Assembly (NCBI GenBank): GCA_000181795.3
Contig: CM012953.1
Coordinates: forward strand, 8,076,602-8,140,601
DNA from: Trichinella spiralis
Lineage: Eukaryota; Nematoda; Enoplea; Trichinellida; Trichinellidae
DNA: 64,000 bases
Reading direction: 5' to 3'
Under the pieces are notes generated by a model. The model saw nothing but the letters and a program-made list of their open reading frames with translations. It ran no database searches and was not told the origin of the DNA. Position numbers and translations under genes: made by a program. Positions 46,201 through 58,964 of this stretch are shown piece after piece. Position 1 is the stretch's first letter. Each line of letters opens with the position of its first letter.

Positions 46201-47004
46201 GAAGTTAATAATGGTAACTTTTTTGCTTCATCGATAAAACCTTCAATAGACTATACAATTTTTCTGTAAAATTACTGTTAATTGTAAAATAAAAGCACTT
46301 TGCTGTTGTGTACCAATTTTATTGATATTTCGTCAATTCACTCATCAAGATCCATCATGCACGAAACATTCTATTAATTTTTACGTGTAGCCTTACATTG
46401 ATACGAACTTTCACTGGAAATAAAATAAATCATGTTGAATTTAATATTAGTAAAATATGAAAAAAAATTTTTTTTTGTAATACAAATTTTATTAATTTAA
46501 TAGAAATTCAGAAATTTTTTAAAAGCGGTAAAAAAACTGTTAACAGTATTAAAGGTAAAAACATCACATTGTGCCAGAAATGGAAAATTTCTGAAAGTTC
46601 TTTTTTCAACATAACAGTTCAATAAGTGGAATAAGAGTAGAATTGAATTTTAAATTTCCACGTATTGAATGAAAACTGACAGGAATGACATTTTGATTTG
46701 ATTTTGACAATGATTTTTTAAAAAAGAAAAACGATTATTTAAATCAAAAAATAATTTACTACATTATTTATTAGCCTACTTGTTGTTGGTTAAAATAGAA
46801 ATAGTGTTAAAAATATTTAAAACATTTCCAAGTGAAAGTATGGCAAGTTGTACAAAAAAAGGGTAATGCATTTTTGTTCGCTATAAGAATTTTAAAAATA
46901 AGTTTAGCTCGGTTTCTTCATCCGATGTCCATTTTTTTTAAACAAATAGTTTCTCCAATTATCAGCTACTATTATCGGGTGATTCTCCTTTCATTCTGAA
47001 ACAG
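43215..47004. other. Intergenic region upstream of the Gln-rich gene
   Basis: About 3.8 kb between the start of the Gln-rich gene and the 3' end of the SIN3-like gene, both on the minus strand. AT-rich with scattered short frames, none supportable. Likely to contain 5' UTR exon(s) and promoter of the Gln-rich gene, since its first coding exon begins at an acceptor. G+C-richer patches lie near 44,460-44,520 and 44,660-44,700. Confidence 0.45.
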
Positions 47005-49967
47005 CTACAGATTATGAAAAATGAATTCATTTTTAATATATACAACAATCACTTGCAGAGGGTCGTTCTTTTCAGCACTGTTGTTTACATTCAAACGCTT
47101 ACTTCGACGTCTTTCATTAATGTAACTGGTGAAAGACAATTCCGAAGCGTCGCTTTCGTATTTTTCACTTTCACAACTTTCACTTTCACTAGAAGAAATT
47201 TCGTCGTCTTTCAACAACTGACTCACCCGTTTGATAATGTTCGCGTTATCGTTGGTGAAATCTTTGCCAAGAACTGTACCAAAAAATCTAAATTTCAACA
47301 ATCGCGAAAAAACAACAGCTGCTTCACAAAGTTTTCACATTTGAAAAATACGAACCTGATCAACGAAGAATGGGTACTTTTCGACTGATACAGCAAAGAT
47401 CTCAATTGATATTTTTCACTGTCAGAAATCGCATGCAAGAACAATTCTGTCAGTGGTTCCATTTTTTTAAGCTCTTCTTCAACGTGCATTATTTTGGCCA
47501 TTTCTTCTGTATCCAAATGTTCGAAAGAAATTTTCTTCCTCGCATAATTGTCCTAAATTGAAAAAAAAATACTGTAAAAACAGAACAATAAAAAATTCAA
47601 TTGAACGCTTACGAATCGCACAGCAATGATGTGATCGCTGAGAAATAGACGCTTGATTTGGCGCTGAAAATTGTATTCGATTATTTTCCGCTCTCTGCTA
47701 CTGAACGCGTCTTTCATTTTGCTCAAATATGCATAATGCCAGGCCAATAATTCTTTCGATTTGTCATTTTCCACAATAAATCTGAGCTGAAAATGAAAAT
47801 TTTTACAAACAAACTGCACAGTGGAGAAGAGAGGGAAAAATTTTCAAACACAATTCATTTTACATGTCGAGCAGCATGGGTGATCACTTTCACCACCATT
47901 GCGACTTTCCACGAATCGTCGGCGAAAATTTCGGCCAATCCAAATTCGAATATTTTCTGATCAATCCTGTCCGTCACCCTTTGGAATATCATAAACATTA
48001 CCGCTGCATACAGTTCATCAGCAATGATCGGTCCACCTTCTGAAAACAGTTCCATCGTTCCTTTAAACAGATTAATTTCCAATCAACACATACTGGGACA
48101 AGTGGCTTTGTAATAAACTGTATCTTTCAAATAATTGTACTTCATCTCGAATTGGTGTTGGGCAATTTTTTCGCATTCCCTCTGCAAGTTCACCAAATGT
48201 TCCACTGCAAAATAATGAAGTCGTAGAAACAGGTAGTACGGTTGAGTCAAAATCAAAACTCGAGAACTCTGCAATCAAAATTAAAATCAAAAATACATAA
48301 TTCACCAAAAAGTACCTCAATCATAATTATTGTTCTGCGCCATCATCATACCCGGTATGAGATTGGCCAACAGCACATCCTTTGCAAAACATCATCTACT
48401 ACTGATTCGTCAGTAAATTCAATTTCAGCAATGTCCACTTCGTCTAAATTTGTAACAAATTCAACGTGCCGTTTAACTGCAAACGATGACCGCTTGTCAA
48501 CACGCATCGTTCCCCTTCTTAAATAATTAACATGACTCAAAGCATATCGACGTCTTTGTATCGTTGGTCCTTCTGATCCAGAAAAAAATTATTTTTATTT
48601 CTCCTTTCATTTCAATCAAATAATAATTTCACGTTGACATAATAATTTCATATACCATTATCATGTTTCAAATGCGGTGCACATGCTGCATCGACACAAC
48701 TTCCAAACAACTGAGGCAGCAGTTGACCAACAAATAATCTAGCGATTCTCTTAGCCACCACTGCTATTCCTGTGGACAGCAAAATTAACTCACTCACTTC
48801 TCAACAGTATAACTCAATTTACGCTTTTCACTGTCAAAAGCGGAAATGATAAGTCTGCCAGCATCATAAAATGCGCCTTTTTTATCAATTGAATAATAAA
48901 TTTCTAAATGTGGTCCTTCTTTCACCGGTCTCCAGTTGTTTCTCATAGCTCTGCGGCGCTTAAAAACAACATCCCATTGTACTTGTTGCAAAATGGTACT
49001 TATTTTCCAGCTTACCTTTTCAAATATATCTTTCAAATCAATCATCAACGTTTTCACATTTAAGATTTTTTTCGCTTCAGCTATTCTATATGCGATTAGA
49101 TTACGCTGATTTCTTCTTTGAGTAAGTTGCATCACTTTGGGATGTGTCTTTACGAATTCTTCAAACGTATGCGTTGTAAGGGTTAGCTTGTGTTCTCTCA
49201 ACCTAATAACTGACGTTATTGCGTCTATCAAGTAAACAATGCCCAAGAAAAGTCCACACACCTTTGCAATACGGCAGATACAGTAAAAATTGGATTCAGT
49301 TGTAATGCGTTTAAAACTTCATAAGCATCTTTACCATAAACTCTGAAAGAAAATAAAGCTGAAAGGTTGAAATTTCACATCAACACAAGTTACATTTCCA
49401 AAGCTTGAATTGGAATCGATGAAGACCGTCCATTTAGTTTATCATCCAATTCAAAATTCAGGCGATCTTTCCTTGACATTTCATCCATTCGAAATCGTAC
49501 AGTTTCCAATAAATCGATTAAAAATGTTATTAATTTGAATTCCATACCTACCTGAAAGATATACTTCAATTACAAAAAAGATACTGCAACGATTCATACA
49601 ATCAATATTACATCGTATAATTCGTCTTCCAAGTCAAACAGAGCTTCTTCGATGGAATCTTTTTCATAAGATCCGTTGCCACATCCTTCAGCCAATCGTT
49701 TCTTCGAAAGTACATAATTATAATTCAAAACCTAACATGTTTAAAATTAGAAACAAACACAAAGAAACCACTTTTCACTTATTACACTGTTCACCAAATT
49801 ACTACGCTGTTCAGCATAGCAAGGTACATTTTTCGACCGAACCTTGACATAGCTTCCAATACATTCTTCTTCTACAGAATCGGAATCGGAAATAGAATCA
49901 AGATCAGCTGAAAAAAGAAATATTTCATTTTTTCCACGGAAAACAAAATAATGATCTTACATGACAT
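47005..49967 (-). CDS. Divergent SIN3-type corepressor without visible PAH domains, 14 exons
   Basis: SIN3 scaffolds the HDAC1/2 corepressor complex. Exons (minus): 49967-49961, 49907-49786, 49731-49612, 49551-49394, 49342-49262, 49202-49016, 48958-48823, 48769-48656, 48572-48352, 48268-48094, 48039-47864, 47786-47613, 47552-47356, 47287-47005; phases agree, 716 residues. Matches in SIN3 order: an HDAC-interaction region (FKLITFLIDLLETVRFRMDE ... IVYGKDAYEVLNALQLNPIF ... LQRLREHKL), EAKKILNVKTLMIDLKDIFE, then GPHLEIYYSIDKKG like SIN3 GPHLSLAYEDKQ, then the C-terminal domain (LILTQPYYLFLRLHYFAVEH like NNNWYIFMRLHQ; then ELYAAVMFMIFQRVTDRIDQK). The end is acidic then basic (NERRRSKRLN). SIN3 normally carries three or more PAH domains before this; none is seen up to 51.9 kb. 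A frame open for 18 codons above Met1 back to an acceptor at 50,022 leaves the true start uncertain. Confidence 0.8.
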
Positions 49968-51969
49968 CGTAGCAGGTAAAATTTTAGAGTAGGCAAACAA
50001 GAAATCAAAGTTCAAAACTGCCTTAAAATTGAAGCAAAATTATTATAAACCTTGCTAACAATAATTCTTATGCAGAAAGTACAACATAATAATAAATTTA
50101 TGATACAAATGTGAACATTCCTCGTTACGTTATCTCAACATTTATTTTAAAAAATCCAGTAAAAAGTATATAAAATCATGCTGAACTAAATACAGATATT
50201 AATTTACAACCATTAACAATAATTTAAATTAAAAAATACTTTAAATTTCTAACAAAAGTTTTCGTAAATTCCAAATCATTTGCAAAATTATATCAAATAT
50301 AAAGAGATAATAAAATATGAGAATACAGTTTCACCCGTAACAATCACATTAACTCAAGTAAAACAGTAAAAGCTATTTTTATATTAGATATTCTAAGATA
50401 GAAAAAAGCTACCATTATATTAAAATGGCATATGTAAATGCTATGAAAATGATATTTAATGGTTATAAAACGGTATAAATACAACCGTATGAGCATATTA
50501 GGCCCACGACTAACAGACGATTATTCACATTCTATCAAAATTTAGAACGATTGTTTACGGTAACTTAATAAAATGCAGGTACAACTGGTTATTGGGCATA
50601 ACTTTATTTTAGTCATTGCTAAGAAAATCAAAATATATTTAACATGTCTTATTAATAATGAACAAAAAATTATATTTTTAAAATATTTAACAAACAATTC
50701 CATAAAAATATTTTTGCCTGCACTCTGATTAGCAAAGTGACGTTGGTTTCCTTTTTTCATTGGTTTAAAATTTTTTCTATATGATTTGCTCACATGTAAA
50801 TGTTCTTAATTTTCATATTAGGCTTAGAATTTTATTTAATTGCATATCTTAAAATTTTATTAGTTCCACTAGTCAGAATATTTTATTTGAAGTTTTCATA
50901 ATTTTAAAAAGCATTTTTATATGAGAGAATCATAGGATAATTACTTTGAATTAATAAAATGAAAGAACCAAATCGGTTATTCAAATTGCGACGAGAAAAT
51001 TCTTTTCTTTTTAAATGAAAAACGAAACAGAAAAAGCATACTTACTCAAAAATTAAAACAATTCACCAAAAATTAACAGCAGTTTTTAATTATGAAACTA
51101 AACTGTATCGTGAGTAACTTTTGTTAATTTAATACTGAGTTGATAATTGAATAGGGGCTGGTCCAGTTCGGGCCAAAATTTCACCTCCTCATTTTACTAG
51201 TCGTTGAACTTGCTATTTTATTAAACCTTCGTGCCGTTGTCATATTGGTTGACTGAAATAAGCTCAATATAATTCTCAAATAATAAATACTTTCATTATT
51301 AATGTTATGTCACTACTATTAAAGTCACATAAATATTCGAACCTGTGAAATGAAAAAATTATACAGCTAATCACAACTGAAATCCGGAGATGGCTTTAGG
51401 TGACTCTTAGAGAGGGTCCCGACCTGTCCCGTTTGCTTAGGGATTGTTGAGAAGTCTTTTTCTCCCTGTACCTCTTTGTACTTTTGCTGATGATGTGTTT
51501 CATTAATTTTTACTTTGTTAATTGTAAATTTTATTTTTCACTTCGTACTGCATAGTTATGCAATTTATTTTTGTTATGTACCCTGCAGAAATCTAGCTTG
51601 AAAACGAGTTACAAAATTAGTTGGATTGGATTATGTATTAGACTGGCCAGACTGATTCCAGAAGCCTCTTACAGTTGTTGTATGATTAGTCAGTGTGTGT
51701 GTGCGTTGTTACAACTGCTCATGTATTCATCTACTTATTAAAAGTTATTTCCCGTTAGACGTGATCTACAGTAATTTTCCGTTGAAATACATATTTACTT
51801 CATTATCGCAAGAAATGCAAAAATGAAATATTTTTTATTATGAAAATGCAAAATAAGAAGTGTTTTTTTTAATTTGAATGATATATCTTACAATATGAAA
51901 TGTTTTTAATGTTTCGTTATGATTATTTCAGTTATAACGCAAGTGACACATTGAAATGAAAACAATCAT
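49968..51969. other. Region between the SIN3-like gene and the first receptor gene
   Basis: Immediately above Met1 of the SIN3-like gene (minus strand) an acceptor at 50,022 precedes a short open stretch, which could be a trans-splice site. From 50,050 to 51,100 the DNA is very AT-rich with no credible coding exon. A G+C-richer patch at 51,380-51,660 has no recognisable frame or RNA fold and may be an old mobile-element fragment. Confidence 0.45.
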
Positions 51970-53390
51970 TTATCCTTTTATTGTGGAGCGTTTGGGTTTC
52001 ACAATATTTTCTTGCAATGAAAAAATTTTCATGGTAATTCCCGAAGAAAAATGTTGTGTTTTTGAAGGTTTAGAAAGGAACCGAATTTTCATTAAAAACT
52101 TCTTAATATTCAAGCTAATGGCAATGTAGTATATGGCATATATTGATAAGTTGATGCAATGCACACACCACAGTTGATCAGGAACAAAAAACACATGATG
52201 AGTAAACATTGCATAGAGTCTCAATGATGTGGGAACGTTTTGCAAAATGAAAGTAAAAAATACTATGATCATTATGCGTTTTGATATCAACGCCTCCCGT
52301 TTTAATTGAATACTTCGGATACCACTGCTTGTTGATCGCTTTTTTCTTAAAAAGGCAATTGTAAATGAATAGAGAACAAGCGTGACGTAACCAAGAATGC
52401 TGCTCCATAAAAAATGAGTCACATAATACGTTGAAGAGACCACTTGAGCTCTGTAGCACAAAGCTAAAATTAATCGATTTCCTTTCTGCCAAGCACTTAT
52501 CCAAGCCCATAGTACATCAGCTGATGTTAAAATTACAGTTAATACCAATAATCGATTTGTTAAATATTTTTTCCATTGTTTGATTTTGTTAGAATAAATA
52601 ATTGCTACTAACCGATCAATTGACATGAAAAATACACATAATGATGTTAAAGACTCCCCGACTGCGTATAATGTCAGATGGGGAGTCTTGTACATACATT
52701 CAAGAGGCATTATATAATTTTGCTTGCATATTATAGTAATTCTTCTAATAAATGCCGCAGCAAACCCAGCGCCTGAAATTGCACAACCAACAGCATATGC
52801 TAAAATAAAAAAAGTTATTAAAAATTCTGCAGTCTAATGCTAATCTGAATGCACAAGTCTTTTACACCTGTATTAAATTAATGCATAACTATGAATTTTG
52901 CTAGAATTTCAGAATAAGCAGCTGTTGCAATTCAAAATAAGATCCACATGTAATAAACTGACGCAACAAACTTATTTGTTACATTAGGCCGCTAGAAAAA
53001 CATTTTATGAGTAAATTATGTGTATATTATGTGCAATCATACACACAAGCATTAGAAATATTCAATATTACACTCTTATTTTTTGCAACTTTTTAAAGCC
53101 AACAGAGTATAGGTAAAATTAAAAAAAACATATAGCAAACTAAAAAACGTTTGTAAATTTTCTTTGAAAATAAAATATGCTTAATCTTCATTGATAAAAG
53201 TGGTGCAATTGAAATTATGCATACCTGCAACAAGTTTTTGCGTTCTTTTTATTTGTCGCTCTCGTAAAACAACTGCCAGGAGGCAAACATTTGAAATAAA
53301 TGCAATAATCCCAAATATTATATTTAAGCTCCAGATAGTGTTTGCCTTGTTAGGGCAATATGCATCAGTTGTATTCATTGTTGTTTTCAT
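51970..53390 (-). CDS. Serpentine (7TM) receptor A, 2 exons
   Basis: Exons (minus) 53390-53225 and 52799-51970, phase-1 intron; 331 residues. The N-terminus is short with an NTT sequon (MKTTMNTTDAYCP). Helix 1 is WSLNIIFGIIAFISNVCLLA; the intron falls just after it (KLVAG). Helix 3 ends FFMSIDRLVAI, so the DRY motif is DRL; Cys in MPLECMYKTP is placed for the usual disulfide. The third loop reads RKKRSTSSGIRSIQLKREA; helix 6 is MIIVFFTFILQNVPTSL; helix 7 is INLSIYAIYYIAISL, lacking NPxxY. The pattern fits rhodopsin-like nematode serpentine receptors, possibly chemosensory, but the ligand is unknown. Its third loop is nearly identical to receptor C. The intron (52,800-53,224) contains only AT-rich sequence. 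Confidence 0.85.
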
Positions 53391-55475
53391 TTTGTGAAGC
53401 AACAAATAACATATACTCCATTTGTTTTTTCATCAAAGTTGCAAGCTTTGTTACATATTGCTTTTTATAACCATGCGTAGTGCTAGAAAAGTGGAATTAT
53501 TATAAAGATGTTAGCCTTAAATTTTATACGCAAATACTAATGTCTTCATTTTATTTTTATATTTTATTATATTTCATTCAATATTACATCACTTTGAAAA
53601 AATCATCTTTATAGTTCAAAACCTTTTTTCTGTAAAATTGTAATGCTTGTTGGCTGATTAAAAAATAAGTTGAAATTGAGCATGTCAGCATGAGGAAACT
53701 AAATTAAATGAAGAATCAACCGTTTTTTGTTGAAAGTTCAACGCGTTTTCCCAAAGGCACTACTATCATGATAGTCACAATTCTCAGTACAATTTTGTTT
53801 TAAATCAGGCATGTTATTAGGATTATGAAAACGTTGAAATGGTTCATTTAATTAATTGCTATCCTGCTTTGTTTATGAAACTTATTGTTTTCTCCATTCC
53901 TGTGTATGATGTACTGCATATTTATTGTACATTACACTAAAAAAGAGATATACTGAATGAATTCATATTGTTTCATTATATTCCTAAATTAGAATTTTAA
54001 TTAAAATTTGACATTTCATATTCTGAACAGTGTGTTGACAACTGAAACAACTAATCATAAATAGCCTAAAAATAAATAATTGTAGCAGTAGTCGAGATGT
54101 TGAAAACTGAGAGTGACGAATTTGATCTCTCTTTGTTGATCATTGTCACTATTCAAACTGCAACAGTGACGCAAAAGCAAATGTATTGTTGTTAGTTGGT
54201 ATCTTCTTTTATTTAAATTTATATAAAACTTTACCATTTTAAAGCTTCTGTGACTGTAAAAATTTCAAATTCTGTTGTTATACATAAATACTTAATAAAC
54301 AAGCATTTATATGATTATATATTTTTTGAACATTAATGTAATTTTTCAAAGCATTTTCTCAGGAATTTAAAGCTGATAAAGCACTTAATAAATAATGATC
54401 ATTAAAAAAGAGCATAATATTGTTGCATTACCTTTATCTTGTTTTAATGAAAATGATATTTTCAAACAATGAAGAAAGTGAATTTTTATACAGTGTACAA
54501 AGCAGAAGGAAAAAATATAATTTTACCATAAAAGAAAGCATAATTTATATCACCCGAAAATGATTCAAAAAACAGCATTTCAGTATTCAGAAGATGAAGT
54601 AACAATTGTTTTATTTAAAATAAATTCTTTATTAAAAATATACATGGCAATGAATCAAAGTGTATATGTTTTAAAAATAGCATTCAATTAAAATTTGTGT
54701 TCTTTGAAAAACAAGTTAAAGTATTATTGACAGTACCATACTTCTCATTAAAATATGGAATGTGAAGAATATATTTAATATACTCCAACTGTGAAATGAA
54801 ATTGCAATGCTTTTTGTACAGGTCTACATATACTTCCAAGAGCTATAATAGATATCTGTATATGGTCAGCTTTAGTCTGAATTAAAATTGCACACCTTAA
54901 TATACAGCATTCATTCATTTTTATTATTCAGTTCAATGAATTAAAAAAACGTAAGATTGCTTATTGTCATATAAAAATGCACGTACAAAACATTTATACT
55001 TTAATTAATAGATGTAGCAATTTTGCCCCAACGCGACAGTTATCATAAGCAGCAAATTGGAAGCTAAAAGAAGTTTTGCTTGCCAGAATAATAACTGAAA
55101 AACACATAATGAAAAACTGAGAAAATTGAACTTACAATTATTTGATTTTTATTGAAATGACAAATTTAGATTATTAAGTAGAAAAATTATTATTACAATA
55201 GCTAACTTATTTACTAATTAAAAAGTACTTGCTTCTGACTGAGTTATAGCTTTTCTAATAATTATCATCAACTGCCTCAAATGTACTATTTAAAGATTAC
55301 TGTCAGCTAATTTGCTAAACAAACAAGCACAAAAAATGTATATGCTTTGCTTATTTGTCAGTTTGTTGTCAAAAATGACATGCTGTGCATGTATTGCAGT
55401 ACAAAGAATTGATAAGCACGTCATTCAATTTCAAAACATTTCATCCTTCAATTGGCTAGTTGTTTGTAATTATTC

Positions 55476-55479
55476 ATAA

Positions 55480-55511
<32 letters not shown>

Positions 55512-55515
55512 CTAA
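55476..55515 (+). repeat. (ATA)n microsatellite, interrupted
   Basis: About a dozen AAT/ATA units with single C interruptions (ataatac). Confidence 0.9.
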
Positions 55516-57727
55516 GCAATGAATGCTGCTTCTGTTTTCAATTTACCAGTGAAATTTCAGCTTGGAATGTCGCATTTTTAGTAAATCATAACTAAAAGAT
55601 ATATTTTTATACAGTAAATTAAAATTTCAAAATCATATTTAAAAAATTTGAATATTATGAACTTCACTGTTTGTTATTTCATAATAAAAAATTTCCTTAA
55701 AATAATTTTCTGATAAAATCAGTTGAACAATATGTGTTTTTAATTATGGACAAAGTTAAACGAAAGTATTACAATTTTATATGATTTTTTCAAATATAAA
55801 TTTGAGTTATTTGTTTAGTGAACTGCAGTTGTTTTGATTAATAAAGGATGAGATAAGCAGCTTATCGATACCAATGAAGTGATAGATCTAATTAAATTTA
55901 ATAAAATGTGAAATTAATTACAAAATATTTCAGAAATTTTCAGAAAGCAATTTGATGATTTTTATAAGTATGAATTTTTTTTAATTACTAAATGTTGTTT
56001 ATGATAAATAAATGCTTATCAATCGATGGATTAATCAATCAAATGGGATAGAATAACAATTTCTTACGGGATGGAATGAAAATTATTTAATTGCTAATGT
56101 TAGCATTATAATAAATAAGCACTGACTTACAATTTGTAATAATTAAATTAAGAATAACGTATAATAAATTTTAAGATGCGTTCGGTTCGTTTTAACTGCT
56201 ACTGCTGTTTTGCTATAACTGCTGATGCGTTTATGATTGATTTTCTGAATATGCATGAGTATGCAGCATTGCACTTTTAATAGTCTCTATAAATAGCTTA
56301 ACATTAAACTGTTAACACATTAATTGATATTACTAATAACTTATTTTTTTAATAAATATACCTGAATAATTTAGAAGAATTCAACGAAAACATGACTTTT
56401 AGCTTTTTTATAATAAGCTGAAAAGCAAGAATAAACCGATGCTAAATTTATGATTTTTGAAAAATTCAATGAAACCTATTTACTGAAATAGAAATAATTT
56501 ACAAAAATTTTCAAGGAAAGATGCAATTAAAGAAAAGGATTTTTAAAATGTTGAACATTTCACTACACAAATAACATACGCAGCCGTAAAATTTATGAAC
56601 TGCATACGTGTCAAAAGAGTTAACTGTGCAGTGTTTTCGTAGCTGTCAATAAGAGATACAAAAATGCCTTACGATTCGTGCTTGTACGCGTTCAAGAATA
56701 AAAATTCATTTTTCGGGATCTTCTGCTGACATTATTCATCAATCATATGTTTAAAAAATTATACGAAAATGAAAAAGTAAAAAAAGAGATAATTTTCTGT
56801 CAGATATTGATTTATTTTAGAATATGTAGAATATTAACTTTATTTCTTGATAATCCAGTGCAAATAAAATTGACAAATCAAATGTAAAACAGCAAAGATG
56901 AGAATAAATACAAATTGAAAATTGAATCCAAGTAAATTAGCTGTGTTGTTGTTGTTGTTGTTGCATGAAAAAACTCCCGAAGAAACTTTATATATTATTG
57001 TCAAAGCATAATATTTTTATTGAAAAATTTCACTTCTAGAGTTTACTTAGAGATGAATAAGCTTTAATTGACATATCTTACTGGCATCAGATTGCTGCAA
57101 GTAATTAAAAGCTTATGTATGTTTTATTTGTTGTGCAAAGTAAGATTTTAGTTTCTTACAAAAGCTTGTAATTGATCATATTAAAGTAAGTGCAAATTGA
57201 ATTTTATTTTTTAGTTTTAAAAAATACTAAATGAAAAATTTTTTAAATTATTTTTAAGAATTCAATAATGCTCCTGAAAAATCAGGTAAATATTCATTTC
57301 AAGAGAAAATCAACACACATTTTTCAATTTTTGTTCCCAATATTTAGAAAGATACAACAATATAAAATAAGGATGAAAAAATAAAGACAAAACTTTTTTA
57401 ATGAATAATAAATCCATTCAAGTCTTTGCAACTTTTCAATAAAGCATAATGAATAACTAATTTTAATCTTGCTAATTGTATTAGATAATTTAATAATTCT
57501 ATTATAGTTTTATGAACGTTTATTAAAAATAAATAAATATATGTATTGCTCACTTGTGAAACTTATTTTCACTGATGTATGGAAAAAATGAAATTAAAAA
57601 TTCATATTATTCATTTTCATCACTAGGAAATTTCTCTTACATTACAAAAATTGAAATGTACGTCATCAATTTAACTTGAAACGTAGTTTTGAAAAATTAA
57701 TTTATTTAAACTTTGTGTTGATATTGT

Positions 57728-57764
57728 ATTTCATTTCATTTCATTTCATTTCATTTCATTTCAT
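57728..57764 (+). repeat. (ATTTC)n pentanucleotide microsatellite
   Basis: About seven perfect ATTTC units followed by a short ATT run. Confidence 0.95.
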
Positions 57765-58964
57765 TATTATTATTAGTGATAAAAACAAATTTTGTTAATG
57801 TAAAAATGATATTCCAAAGTAAACTGAGAAGCTAATTTTACAAATTACGAGCAAAAGCATATTATACTATATTATTCAGGCATTATAGATCTGCATCATT
57901 AAAAGAAAAAAGCACGTCACAGTTGAAATGGAGTAAATTAGCACGTGTATTATAAGAATAAAAGCATATTTCTTACATAATAAAATTCAAGTAGATCCAA
58001 AGATGTATAAGCAGCTTTTACTGGTTGATTTTTGTTTTTTCTTCTTGCCTAAGAAATATTCACAATTTCAGTACTTCAGAATTAAATTGATATATCCGCT
58101 TCTATGAAATGAATGCAGTTGACATTTCAAAAATCTAATCTCACATCATTGGTAAATTACTGCGTCATTACATTTGTAAACAAAAATGCTAGCTTGCTTG
58201 TATTCATCGTTTGTGCAGTTTACGGCGTTTGAATTAGTAGTTGAAATTAGTTTATTTGTTATTGGCTAGAAAATAGGCAATTCTTCGTACACTGCTTGAA
58301 GCAGTTGTTGCTGACAGAAGTATTTTAAATTGAAATAAAAATTTTGTAAGCAGCCATTGAATGTGTAAATACACTGAAATTGGTATGCAATATTTCTATT
58401 TTATCCTTATATTATTTTGTTTAATATTATTCCATTCATTTTTATAATAGGATTTTTTTCAAATCCATTATTCATTACTAAAGTTGAGAGAAAGTGAATG
58501 CGCAAAAGAAACAGACTAAGAAGAGCCGTTAACAAAAGCAATAACTTTTCTTTAATTAAAATGTGTCTTTATTGATAGCAAATTGCCGCATCTTTAGTTG
58601 ATTAATTATTAAAAATAATTTGATTCTATGGTTCTGATTAATGATATCATAATTTTTGAAATTTCATCTATGAATTTTTGATGAAAAGACTTTGAAAGTT
58701 AAAAAGTTCGAGTACATTTATTGCATATTGCATCAATGAAATCATTACGCATTTTGTGGGATGATAAAGCAGCAAAAGTCTTCTTCAATTTTCCAGATGT
58801 GATTACTTTATTACTTTGAAAAAATGAAAATTGTTAATTTTATGTCATTAAAACAAAGTAAAAAAAGAACAGTCATTTTCATAATTAAAGCATTGCAATA
58901 TTTTATGAAAAAGGAAAATTCTTTATTATTTTATATGATTTACAATGAAAATTGCGCTAAAAAT

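Larger units (their letters stand above)
53391..58964. other. Long intergenic region between receptors A and B
   Basis: 5.6 kb of AT-rich sequence without a gene I can support. It includes an (ATA)n tract at 55,476-55,515, a GTT run near 56,947-56,962 and an (ATTTC)n tract at 57,728-57,764. A decayed receptor copy would be plausible here but I could not see one. Confidence 0.5.

Noticed and set aside
48083-48094. In-frame TGA in the SIN3-like gene (after PSMC), suggesting a pseudogene or readthrough
   Set aside because: A 54-nt intron with donor gtatgt and acceptor ctgttttcag (48,093-48,040) removes the TGA and keeps the frame, similar in size to the neighbouring 53-nt intron.
48770-48822. 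SIN3-like exon 7 running on to a stop near 48,794
   Set aside because: Using the gtaaat donor at 48,822 gives an intron of normal size and restores SIN3-like sequence (RIAVVAKRIARLFVGQ) in phase.
50542-50793. 83-codon minus-strand frame as a possible PAH-coding exon of the SIN3-like gene
   Set aside because: No PAH-like amphipathic helix pattern, no convincing splice signals, composition typical of noncoding AT-rich DNA.
51380-51660. G+C-richer patch considered as a tRNA or other RNA gene
   Set aside because: No cloverleaf with A and B box spacing could be drawn by eye.
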